Positions 45,705 to 55,620 of a DNA stretch of 64,000 nt are shown piece by piece. The notes under the pieces were generated by a model. That model had not been told where the DNA came from, did no database searches, and was given only the letters and a program-made list of their open reading frames with translations. Every line of letters starts with the position of its first letter. The first letter of the stretch is position 1. Location of the stretch: positions 1,098,001-1,162,000 of the forward strand of contig JAPDOI010000215.1 in assembly GCA_029168955.1 (NCBI GenBank), in the 5' to 3' direction. The position numbers and the translations under genes are program-made. The DNA is from Aplectana chamaeleonis. Lineage: Eukaryota > Nematoda > Chromadorea > Rhabditida > Cosmocercidae.

Positions 45705-45975
45705 GCATGCACGTACGCGAGTGTTACCAAAGGGTTGAATTAGGGTTTGGGGCGTCGGCGCGCTTGATGATCCCAGCGCGAGAGCCGGAGATCATCAATC
45801 AATGCCGTCTTAGCGGGGTCTGATATGCCCTACCTTCCGAGGTAGGGTTGGCGAAAAAAAAAGATTTTTTCCAGTGATCTCCAGTCCTAGCTCTGCGAGC
45901 ATCAAATGCGCCGACGCCCTAAACCCTGCCCTAACCCCTTCCTAACACTCGCGGACGTGCATGAAGCCCCAGGTG
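45705..45975. mobile_element. MITE with ~75-bp imperfect inverted arms
   Basis: CATGCACGTACGCGAGTGTTA ... GGGGCGTCGGCGCGC is mirrored by GCGCCGACGCCC ... TAACACTCGCGGACGTGCATG. The TTAGGG-like words inside are part of the arms, not telomeric repeats. Confidence 0.7.
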
Positions 45976-47265
45976 ATGTTCCTTGAAGGCGGCATTTCTT
46001 CGAAAGTATCAGCAATCTTTGCCGATAACTTCAGCCTGGTTTCCTCCAAGAAAATCAGCGTTGAGGGTATACTGAAGCCCAGAACTTTTCAAAACGGAGA
46101 CGATGCCTTTGCCACATTTTGAGGCTCACATTTAGCTTGCTGTCCATTGAACTTACTCGATGATAACTAATGTAAGATGCTTCAGGTATCTTAGATTAGA
46201 TATCATCCAGTAAGTCCAAGAGTGTTTAAGGTGCAAACCTCCTCCCCACCCGCCAAATTTGAAAGTGACGGCTGTGAAGATTTACACCTCTGAAGCGAAG
46301 CATTCTTACTTGCTGGTCACTATACAACGGGTTTCCTTCCATTTCTGCTTCAGAGAACATGATAGCAACCGCAGTTTTCGACTACAGCTGTTGCTGGAGT
46401 TGCGAACGTGTTGATATAACAACTAATTGTGTCATTCTGTTGCGACTGTAGCAACACTTGCTGCATATTTTCCAGTACAAGACTCGATCGGAAGTACTGC
46501 CGTAACTTAGGACCGAGGGCTTTTATAAAACCATGTGTCGATACTTGCAGGTATGGGACACAGTATTGATGATCCGTTTTCCAAATCCCCTAAATGCCTC
46601 AGAGCTTTGCAGGAGATTTCCAAAGTGGGCATTTTTATAGCTTTGCCAAGGAAAAAGTGGTACACGAATGACAATTTTTAGGACGTTCGAAAAACTGCCT
46701 CGAATTAAGATTAAAGCTTGTTTCTTGGGATTGTTCGGTACTGGTTACGAATCTGAGGCTCATTTGTCAATAATTGGAAAATTCCGTCTGATTTGGTCCG
46801 AAGCTTCAAAATGGGGGAAATTTTGCTGGCCAAACGCGACTTCTGACGATTTCGAGGATGCTACGAAGAAATCGCCTTAAAACTTCTGAATAGGGGCTAT
46901 TCGGGTTGAATAACACAAATCTTTGGTCGGTTTATCAATTTTCATTGGATCACGGGATGTAACGGTGGGTATGCGGTAGCTTGGTGAAAATCGCAGATTT
47001 GACTCAAAATTTCACTGTGGGTGTTAGTTGAGACGCTGCTCACGATTTTGAGGTCCATTTTCCGATTTTCAAAACTCAACGTGAGTGACGCCAGTTAAAA
47101 GGCATTATTCATACCGTAACCTACAGTAACCCTAAGTCTGGCCAGGAATAAACCCCCAGATTCGGGTTCAGCGCCTGAAATAACCCCGAGTTGAAAGTGA
47201 TGGACCGAAAACGAAAATTTTTTCTGAACACCCGAAAATTTACGGATGGGTACCCTTATAATTAT
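45976..47265. other. Unassigned sequence
   Basis: The block 46.7-46.87 kb is distantly similar to 9.83-9.99 kb. No exon or terminal repeat was recognised. Confidence 0.3.
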
Positions 47266-48387
47266 CGAAACACAGAGAAAAATCGTTTAAGCACTGCAAT
47301 CCAATCAAGCCGTAAACCGAAAGTTTTGTGTGTGATAGCACCGAACTTCACATTACACGCATAACACGCCGCTTTTACTTGGGCGTCGTGGATATTTTGC
47401 TATTCAGATGATACCAGGATTGTGTCTGCGGGAGTGGAGATTGAATAGCATGTTTTGGAACAGGTGCTATCTAAGCGGGGGGAGGGTACAAAGGCGCGAT
47501 TCGCTTAGCCACGCCCATTTTACCGCGCCGCACTGAATTTCAGCACCTGCCCGGGGTTTCCCTCCCCTGCCAGAATCAGGAGAGTCGTTGCGGCACGGAA
47601 AAATGGGCGTGGTCAAGTGAGATACCACATTGCCCCCCGCTGCGATAGCATTTTGGAACATTAGTGAAGAAGTGATTCGTGCCCAATTCCTAACTCACCA
47701 AAACCTTGGCACTAACCTAGGTTCTTCTCCCCTTTCAAAATCAGGAGAGTTAGGAGACCCAAGAAGAAAATCATTGACATTGAGTTAGCTTTTTCATTTT
47801 GAGCGTTCTCTCAGGAGTTAGTGCTTGGAAGAACGCTGTTGTTGCGGAGTAAGTCACTGCTTTTGCCGGTTTTTTAAAGGTGAAGAAATGTGATTCTATG
47901 TATTTGCGTGCAGTTCCACTGGTGAAGCGTGAAGGATTCCATTCCGTTAAGCAAGAAAAGAATATAATTTTTATATGCGTCTCCAACTTTGAAGGCATCT
48001 CAGAACTTTTGTTACTTCAAGCTCGTGCTTCAAATCTGTGCTACCCTATCGAGTTTGCGTTGAACATTAGCCTAGAGGAGCGTTCTAAGTACTGTGAAAG
48101 GAGCGTTCCTTCATGAGTCAGGCAAACCGCTTACGAAACTGTGTTAAACTGGAGTCAAAACCATGTTTATGCCAAACCACACCGTGTTTTTCTCTCACCA
48201 AACGCATTTCCGGCCGATTTCACAAAATCTGCTCCTATTGTACGTGCCACAGTCAGTTTGGCACGTCGCAAAAGTAAACGGGACGATACAGGCTTGAAAT
48301 GCGCTCTTTAGTGCATTCACACACCACACGTTTTACTTTACGGCCGAATTGGAGTACGGGGCTCAAACGATTTTTCCCTGTGTTTCG
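47266..48387. mobile_element. 1.12-kb TIR repeat, copy 2 (TIR CGAAACACAGAGAAAA)
   Basis: Same ends and interior as 2127-3275. GGTACCCTTA occurs just outside both ends (from 47249 and 48396), a possible 9-10-bp TSD. That size would point to a Mutator-like element, but several bases separate it from the TIRs. Confidence 0.75.
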
Positions 48388-48483
48388 ATCACTATGGTAC
48401 CCTTACCCTTTCGCGAAGCAATAAAATGCCATTTTTTGGAATCCCCGCAGCCATTTAGGAAATTTCAAGCACGGGTAATTTAT

Positions 48484-48650
48484 GTATAGTTAGGTCCGTG
48501 GCCTGTGTCCTCAAGAAAAAACGTTTAAATTCAAACCGCGGCTGGCGCGGCGGTTTAATTCTCAGAGATTGAAATTTAAACCGCCACGCCAGCCGCGGTT
48601 TGATTTTACACGTTTTTTCTTGAAGACACAGGCCGTGGATCTAACCATAC
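48484..48650. repeat. 167-bp palindromic MITE, ~75-bp arms
   Basis: GTATAGTTAGGTCCGTGGCC ... AAACCGCGGCTGGCGCGGCGG is mirrored by the right half with a few mismatches and a loop of about 16 bp. Confidence 0.8.
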
Positions 48651-48948
48651 TGTCACAGGCCTACAGCGACGACAACATGTTTTCCAAATCGCCATGGGAA
48701 GTGTGAATCAGTCCTTAGTGAGTAATTGGGGACGATTTCCCGGGAAATAATTATTCCCACTGTGGTCGACTCGGGCAGGAGATTGTCCGAGACAGCGGCT
48801 CCCAAAAAATGACCTCAACCAACACAAAAAAAAACAGAGTGAAAACGTAAACAACGCTCAATGAAGCAAAACTTATCCTTGGAATTCTAATAAAGCGTGC
48901 TTCAAAACGAGGTGAACAAGAACCTCAAAAAATTACAATAACACTCAC

Positions 48949-49121
48949 CCTATATAGGGTATTGTAGTCACTGGAAATGATGATTCCTCTGATTTCGGCA
49001 CATGCATTATGTTCTTTATCATATGAGACGGATCTCCTAGAACAACGTAGACAACGTAACTTCCTTGGTTTGACAGCCAAAAGTGTGACAATATTTGTAC
49101 GACATATGTGAAATTGATTAT
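48949..49121 (-). CDS. Candidate exon, frame uncertain
   Basis: The minus strand has a strong donor (TATAGG, GTGAGTGTT) and a weak acceptor (GTGGCAG). Two frames are open across the 173 nt. One gives PRKLRCLRCSRRSVSYDKEH; the other gives SNQGSYVVYVVLGDPSHMIK. I recognise neither. Reported because the donor is good and both frames are free of repeat signatures. Confidence 0.22.
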
Positions 49122-49254
49122 CTGCCACTGGAGCATGATTGCTGATTGGAACGCTCATATATGAGACACTTGTTTGAAATCGGCCAGGGCATTACCCAGC
49201 TAATAATCATTCTGATGCAGAAAAAATTAGGTTGAACTGAAAGTTTCCCCCACC

Positions 49255-49320
49255 CAGGGTTGAGCAGGCCGTTGCGCCAACTTTCAGCGGGGCTGCGACC
49301 CCCGTCGACCTGTATTTGAA
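49255..49320. mobile_element. hAT-like MITE left-end fragment
   Basis: CAGGGTTGAGCAGGCCGTTG and the following GCGACCCCC match the CAGGGTTGAGCAGG family. No right end follows. Confidence 0.65.
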
Positions 49321-49534
49321 AAAAAAAATGAACATTTCAAACTATCTCCCTCCCAAGCGAAGAATTGCTTTAGCTTTTTTGAGTGACAAATTTGGAAGAA
49401 TTTCTAACTTGTGGTGATATAGAACAATTTTTACTTCTCACACGCGACTGACGTTTACTATACTCTGTTTATCTGGAATTGCACAAAACACGGTCCGCCA
49501 ATAGTCCTCTAATTGGCCCGCTAGTACCGTAGTG

Positions 49535-49648
49535 TACGTCCACGACGCGTTTTCGGCAGACCCGAGTGTACACCCGGTATGCAGAGCAATCGATTCGTCA
49601 ATGCCGTCACTCGGCCACCCGGGTCTGCCGAGAACGCGTCGTGGACGT
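49535..49648. mobile_element. Small MITE with ~30-bp TIRs
   Basis: ACGTCCACGACGCGTTTTCGG and CAGACCCG are mirrored by CGGGTCTG and CCGAGAACGCGTCGTGGACGT around a ~55-bp centre. Confidence 0.75.
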
Positions 49649-49867
49649 TGACCCTTTCACATGATTAGATCAGTGTTTACGAGCCGAAACGTGTTATTGA
49701 TAACTACCAGCCATTGATTTCACTGATTGATTGAATTTCTTCGATCATCCGTGAGGCTATGCACTATGAACAGAATCGCTGCCGCTGCTACATCGCTGCA
49801 GCAGCGGGTGCAAAATCGCTGCGATAAAAACAGCAGCGATGCAGTCAAAACATGGCTTTAGACCTAG

Positions 49868-50265
49868 ATGATAGCGTTTGCGGGCAATTTCGACGGAGCG
49901 TAATTATTGATTTTTTAGCAGATTTTGTGATTTTAAAACTTCGGTCTTTTCAGGCTTTCCAAGAAGCTTCGGCCTCGAAGCTTCAAAGTTGAGTACAATG
50001 GCCAATTTTACACTCAACAGCCAATTACTGATAGTTTTTATTGAAAATTCGATTTTCGCCATTTTTATTGATTTTCGAAAAAAAACCAAAGATAATTGAC
50101 GAAAAATATTATTGAGTAGGAACTTCGACACTATACTTGCATTTGAAGCTACGAGGCTGAAACTTCTCGGACTGGCCAGAAAAGATCGGAGTTTCAAAAT
50201 CACAAAATCCGCTAAGAATCAATGATAGCGCTCCGTTGAAATATTCCGCAAACGCTATGTTACAT
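49868..50265. repeat. Inverted repeat with ~190-bp diverged arms
   Basis: ATGATAGCGTTTGCGG ... ACGGAGCGTAATTATTG ... AGATTTTGTGATTTTAAAAC is mirrored by 50085-50262 with many substitutions. AT-rich centre; no coding frame. Confidence 0.65.
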
Positions 50266-50372
50266 AAAATACCGTGGATATACCGTAGAATAGGCTCCTT
50301 GTCTTTGTTATATTTAAAGACGCAATTACAGAGCAACAAAAATAGCGTTCGCTTTCCAATCGGCAAGCCAGC

Positions 50373-50639
50373 CAGGGTTGAGCAGGCCGTTGTGCCAATT
50401 TTTGGCGAAGCTACGTCCCCCTCCCCGTTGGCCAAAATATTTGGAAAAATCCAAAATTTTTACCATACCCCTCACGAGATAAAAAATTCTTCAAGTTTTT
50501 TTTAGGGTGAAAAATTTGGAAGAGGTTCGAATTTGTGGTGAAATTCGGTCAAATCGTAAGAGCCCCCTGATTTTCTTTCTTTTAATCGATTACTTTACGA
50601 CCCCCCCGTTGCGCCGAGTCGCAACCCTGCTCAACCCTG
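50373..50639. mobile_element. hAT-like MITE, 267 bp, perfect TSD AAGCCAGC
   Basis: The ends CAGGGTTGAGCAGG and CCTGCTCAACCCTG are exact complements. AAGCCAGC is repeated at 50365-50372 and 50640-50647. Confidence 0.95.
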
Positions 50640-50661
50640 AAGCCAGCTGACCCATATGGGG

Positions 50662-50995
50662 TATACTTGTTCCGAATCGAATAATCGGATGAGTATCCGA
50701 CTGTTTCAGTCGGATAAAAAGGTCGACTTTTTATTCGACAAGTCGGTTATTCGAAAAAGTGCGATATCCGACTACAGTCGAAAAGTCGAATATTCGAAAA
50801 AGTGCGATATCCGACTACAGTCGAAAAGTCGAATATTCGAAAAAGGGCGATATCCGACTACAGTCGAAAAGTCGAATATTCGAAAAAGGGTGATATCCGA
50901 CTACAGTCGAAAAGTCGAATATTCGAAAATGTGCAATATCCGACTATAGTCGAAAAGTCGGATATTCGAAATAAATTCCATCTGGAACAAGTATA
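50662..50995. mobile_element. TSD-flanked mobile minisatellite: 43-bp repeats between TIRs
   Basis: The ends TATACTTGTTCC and GGAACAAGTATA are complementary, with ATATGGGG repeated exactly outside (50654-50661 and 50996-51003). The interior is essentially four 43-bp units (starts near 50785, 50828, 50871 and 50914) built of short palindromes such as TCGAATATTCGA and GACTACAGTC. An 8-bp TSD suggests a hAT-like transposase, but the TIR is not CAGGG-type. The lysine/serine-rich frames through it are repeat artefacts. Confidence 0.85.
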
Positions 50996-51003
50996 ATATG
51001 GGG

Positions 51004-51585
51004 ACCAAAAACTTTGAGACACGACCTTTGAGACAGGAGAAATGTTGGTGTCGTTATGGAACTTTTCTACGCCCTAACTCCAACCAAAGAATTATTAGGA
51101 GCGCTCACCACAAATATGCGCAGCAGGGGGATTTTTAAAACGAAAACCTCGTGTTGTTGATAAACGATTCCCAATCTTCCATGAGGGGTTGAAACCCCTG
51201 GGTGGTCAAAATCCTAAAGTAGGTGCGAATATTCTGGTACAGGGAAAAATCAGAATACGGGGCGGGGTTGTTTTCTCCATTGGTCAATCGGCAACGTCCT
51301 AGGAGGTGGAGAGAACACCATGGAGCGACCCAGCCCCGTACTCCCATCTCCCCCAGTACCAAATTTTCATCGACCCACATTACGTGTATGTAATCGAGTC
51401 AAATACAATTCCATCAAGCATTTTGGTAGCTTCATCAATGACAAGAACGATTTTAGTGTGCTAGCGGAGGTTAGGTACCGTAATCGTTGCGATGAAATTA
51501 AATGCATTGGGAGTGTTGGCTGCGGGCAGAACACCTGAATGGACGGCGAATAATAATTTTTAAACCCTCATCATCCCTTTTGAAG
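51004..51585. other. Unassigned sequence
   Basis: No recognised feature. Confidence 0.3.
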
Positions 51586-51800
51586 AGGTTCCCAAACAGG
51601 CCGGTGTTGTCGCAGCAGAGGGGGGGGGGCACTTGGCTATCGCACTTGGCCACGCCCATTCTTCCGTGCGGAAACGAATTCATAACACCAACCCGTGTTT
51701 TCCTGCCCTTCCAAAATTAGTACAGCCGCTGCGGCACGAAAAAATGGGCGTGGTCAAACGCGACAGTCATGTGCCCCCCTACAGCGATAGCACGAATTCC
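51586..51800. repeat. Palindromic module (ATGGGCGTGG type)
   Basis: GGCCACGCCCATTCTTCCGTG is mirrored by GGCACGAAAAAATGGGCGTGG, with outer TCGCAGCAGAGGGGGG and CCCCCCTACAGCGA. The same module is inside the 1.15-kb TIR repeats and at 53150-53325. Confidence 0.65.
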
Positions 51801-53145
51801 TAAATTGGGTTTAGGACACTGTAGTACCCCATTCTATTCTCAGGAAGTCGGAGCTCGCCACCCACTACCCTCTCGTCCTCGCTCGTCACCCACTATTGGT
51901 ATAGCGGGTCGCGAGCGCGAGGAGAGATGGTATAGCGGGTCGCGAGCTGTTTGCTAGCAAATCGCCCGCTGAATTGCTATCGTCCTTTAAAGTGTTTCGC
52001 AACATTTCCCGAATTTTCGCATATATCTCACTACTCTCATTTTTCTGTTTCTGTTTTATTTGTTTTTGCAATACTGCGGAGCTCAAACTCGATATATTTA
52101 TTTTCAACTCGATGGTAAGCGTCACAGCGACTGCGAGGGCTTTAGTTAATAGTTTCTTCACTCGCTTACACATAAATCGGTCTATCCTCTGTTTCTGAGT
52201 GAAATTTGATTAGGTTCATCGCGTGCATCTGCGCGTGTCTCCTCCTCCCCACACTTTTTAGCCTATCTTGGGACAGTGTAATCTTCGTTAGACGCATAAA
52301 AGTTTCGCGGTCCCAGAAGTTTCAACCCCTCCCCGAAATCCACAAGCAACCCATGCACTCGACGAGTTACACTCCGCAGCCGCCGTGAAGGTTACCGGCG
52401 AGTATATATTCATAGCCGGTGAACTTGCCTACCCACCTCATAGTGTGCCACTGACCCCCGGAGAAGAGCGACTTGTGGATAAAATCTCACCGCTCTTCCA
52501 TTTTATGACCACATCACTGAAAATAGATTATCGTGAACTAAAGAACGAGAAAAGCGAGTGAGGTTCGGGGAAAGCCCACGCTGTGGTGAAATGGAGGGGG
52601 GTGGATGCAGGGTCGGGCCCCGCTGTGACGAAAGGAAGGTGACGAAAGGTTCAAAAATTAGATGTTTCCGAAGAAGCTAACTGATTTTTAAAACAGTTTA
52701 ATAACTGAACTCCAAATTTGGAACGGTTCAATAATTGAACTCCCGAAACGATTAGAATATTCGTAATAAGGAATTACTGAATGTCCCGAGTGAACTCCAT
52801 ATACAAGAAAAAAGAGCCATGGCTATGCATTCGTTCCATTTCCTCCTCTGCAGCTCGCCACAAAGATATTTTCAGTAAAAAAATCCGTTTCATCACTGGC
52901 TGGAGAATTTGAATATTTGATCGATATGAGCTCCCTGGTTTCCGTTTAGGCTTAGAAAAACGTGATCTCGTTAATGAGAAATATGGCTCTATTTGTTATA
53001 ATTTAATCAGAAGAAGCACCTGATGTTCTAAGATTTCCTTATTAATTCGAAACTGACGGTAATAAATCATTCTGGAAAATCCTGGAGTCTCTGAGATTTT
53101 TAAAAATATGTAGTGTTACAAAAAAAAACCGGTGCCATCGCAGCA
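51801..53145. other. Unassigned sequence with a short duplication
   Basis: TGGTATAGCGGGTCGCGAGC is repeated at about 51898 and 51928. No exon is recognised. Confidence 0.3.
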
Positions 53146-53325
53146 GAGGAGGGGGAGGTAGGCCCTATGATATCGCACTTGGCCGCGCCCATTTTTTCAT
53201 GCCGCAAAGAATTTTTTGATTTCGGAGTGGCAGAAAAACCCTGGGTTAGTGTTTAAATTGCGCGGCGGCACGGAAAAATGAGCGTGGCCAAAAGCTAAAT
53301 CATAGCCCCCCTCCCCCCGCAGACG
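53146..53325. repeat. Palindromic module, second copy
   Basis: ATCGCAGCAGAGGAGGGGGAG ... TTGGCCGCGCCCATTTTTTC is mirrored by GGCACGGAAAAATGAGCGTGGCC ... CCCCCGCAGACGA. Confidence 0.6.
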
Positions 53326-53499
53326 AAAACATCAGATAACCGAAGCGAAAGTTCATGCATGGCATGAATTTCAAGCAGAAACCACATTCAACAGCACGCC
53401 ACCCGCTATCTTTCCGTCGGCGACCAGCGCTAGGCGAGCGCGCCGCTGCAATGTGGTGAGCGGGTGGCGAGCGCCAGCATGCCAGTGCTCGCCACCCGG

Positions 53500-53835
53500 G
53501 ACCCAACTGGGAGCGCGCCAAGCACCGAGGAACGTGAGCGCGCTCCAACTTCGGGTGCGCGAAGCGCCGAGCAAAGCGTGAGGGACTCAACTGGGAGTGC
53601 GCCATGCGCCGGGTACGTGTGCGGGATCTAACTGGGAGCATGCCAAGCGCCGGAGAACGTGTGCGGGACCCAACTTTGTGTACGCCAAGCGCCGAGGAAA
53701 GCGTGCGGGATCCAACTGGAAGTGCGCCAAGCGCCGGGGAAAGTGTGAGGCTCGACTTAGAAAGCGCCAAGCGCCGGGGAAAGAGGGCGGGACCCAACTG
53801 CGAGTATGCCAAGCGTTACGGATCGTGTGTTCGAC
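53500..53835. repeat. 42-bp minisatellite, about 8 diverged units
   Basis: Units follow GCGGGACCCAACTGGGAGTG then CGCCAAGCGCCGGGGAAAGT. The 42-bp period is a multiple of three, so long frames stay open on both strands, including a 170-codon minus-strand frame at 53300-53812. None has a codon-level reason to be real. Confidence 0.85.
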
Positions 53836-53840
53836 CCAAC

Positions 53841-54091
53841 CAGGGGCCGAATGCATCATTGGGCCGGGCTGAGGCAGGGGCAGGGCAGTCTTGCCATTGA
53901 AGAACTCTGTAAATCAACAAATCAATGGTGCCCCAGCTGCCCCAGCTCAGAGGCTGGGGCAGCTAGAGCAGCGAAAAACACGGCTGGGGCACGATTGGTT
54001 AGATGATCTACTGCCCTCGCACTGCGATCTTCAATGATGCCGACTGTCCTGCCCCTACCCCAACCCGGCGCGTTGATGCATCCGGCCCCAG
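53841..54091. mobile_element. hAT-like MITE, CAGGGGCCG ends
   Basis: CAGGGGCCGAATGCATCATTG is mirrored by GATGCATCCGGCCCCAG, and complementarity continues over about 65 bp. A CCCCAGC-rich palindrome forms the centre. No matching TSD. Confidence 0.7.
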
Positions 54092-54316
54092 GAGGACCGG
54101 CAAGGGAGTGAAAATCGAAAACGCGGTTGTGATTCAGCCGTTCATCTAGTCGTTATTGGGTTCGGAAACCATGAAAAAGGGTGTGAACTGTGGTGGTACT
54201 AGAAGGGGTGGGCAAGTGTTATGCAAGAGGGGTCTACTACACAACTGCATGAACATTTGAAAGGTCATATCTGAGGGTGCAATGGGCCCTTAAAAGGAAA
54301 CCTTTGCTAAAATAAA
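54092..54316. repeat. Copy of the 21.32-21.51 kb repeat
   Basis: TCATCTAGTCGTTATTGGG, TCTACTACACAACT and CATATCTGAGGGTG match 21.32-21.50 kb in the same order. Confidence 0.6.
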
Positions 54317-55055
54317 GTGAAATTATCTAACTGTTTTGCTTTGCTACGGATCAGTATGATTTGGAAATGAAACATTTGTGAGAAACTCGTTAAAAGAAGT
54401 GAAAAGTTTTATGCTACTGATTTGGCATGGGAATAAACTCGAAAGAAGCGCTAAAAACTCAGTGAAATGATTCATCGTTGATTTGGCTGTGCACTTGTTC
54501 ACTAAACAACAAAAATTGAGTGTGAGATTGAAAAACCAAATCACGCACTTGTTACTGAGCATTTATGTATCCGTGTGACAGCAGTTCTCTTATTTGACGA
54601 CATTCGCATAAACACACTACGTGATGTTATTTCCACTTTATTAATTGATAGTCAATCGGAAGCGAACGCGTCAAATAATTTAGTAATGCATGAAAATCAA
54701 TATTTCTGAATGATTGAGGTGGGAGACACAACATAATTTTGCAAGGACCTGTAGTGTGTCTATGCGAATGTTGTCAACTAAGAGAGTTGCAGTCACACGA
54801 ATAAATATGTGTGCTTAGTAAGATGTGCGTGATTTGGTTTTTCAATCTCACACTTAATTTTTGTTGTTTAGTAAACAAGTGCACAGCCAAATCAACGATG
54901 AATCATTTCACTGAGTTTTTAGCGCTTCTTTCGAGTTTATTCCCATGCCAAATCAGTAGCATAAGACATTTCACTTCTTTTAACGAGTTTCTCACAAATG
55001 TTTCATTTCCAAATCATACTAATCCGTAGCAAAGCAAAACAGTTAGATAATTCAC
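54317..55055. repeat. Foldback element: ~310-bp inverted arms
   Basis: GTGAAATTATCTAACTG at the left and CAGTTAGATAATTCAC at the right begin arms about 95% identical over ~310 bp, with a ~125-bp AT-rich centre. The two mirror-image 72-codon frames (54344-54562 minus and 54811-55029 plus) are the same sequence read from each arm. The transcript would be a long hairpin. It lies directly upstream of a CR1 3' end. Confidence 0.9.
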
Positions 55056-55490
55056 CTCTAAAGGCAGCATATTGAATACCTTTGCTGGTTGTCAGAACTT
55101 GGAACAATTTGCCGGCAGAAATCGCTGAATCCGGAAACTTTTCTATCTTTCGAAGTAGACTATCCAAGTACGATCTCAGGTCATTACAAGGAACGAGTGA
55201 GCGTCCACTCTGATTAAAAGGGTATTACTAATAATCTAATGTGACGGGTTTTTCCAGCTTGTTGTGTTTTTCTTTGACCCAGAAGCGGTGGCCTCAAGTA
55301 TCTTGAGCCAAGATGTCATTCGAATTGTAAAAAGAAAAATTTCCTCTGCAAAAAAAATCATATTTTGTCCCCTTCTCACTTCTGCCATTACTATGCATCT
55401 TTTTTTATACTTTAACAAAGAATCTCATTCACATACGTGTATATGTATGTTTCTTTATTTCCACAATAAAGTCGTTGAATGAATGCATTA
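55056..55490 (+). mobile_element. CR1-like LINE 3' end
   Basis: The frame reads PLLVVRTWNNLPAEIAESGN, then FSIFRSRLSKYDLRS, ending at TGA (about 55210). This is the WN-LP...F-S-L-K-DL signature at the C-terminus of CR1/L2-type ORF2. A 3' UTR follows, with AATAAA near 55467 and a TGAATGAATG tail. The 5' part is missing and replaced by the foldback element. Confidence 0.7.
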
Positions 55491-55620
55491 ATGAAAAGAA
55501 GGAAAAATGTCAGACCGCCCATGACAAAAAAAATCTTCCGTCAGCTGAATTGCTGCGGACGCAGCTACACCACCAACATTAGATACGACGGCAGGAATTT
55601 AGGAATGCCAGCAAAACTCA

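Noticed and set aside
45705..45975. Telomere-like TTAGGG/CCCTAA words
   Set aside because: Isolated words inside the arms of a MITE, not a tandem array.
50662..50995. Regular 43-bp repeats resembling a CRISPR array
   Set aside because: No variable spacers: the units are contiguous and nearly identical. Host is eukaryotic and the block has TIRs and a TSD.
53300..53812. 170-codon minus-strand open frame rich in Arg/Pro/Ser
   Set aside because: It follows a 42-bp tandem repeat, whose period keeps several frames open on both strands; no domain, start context or splice signal.
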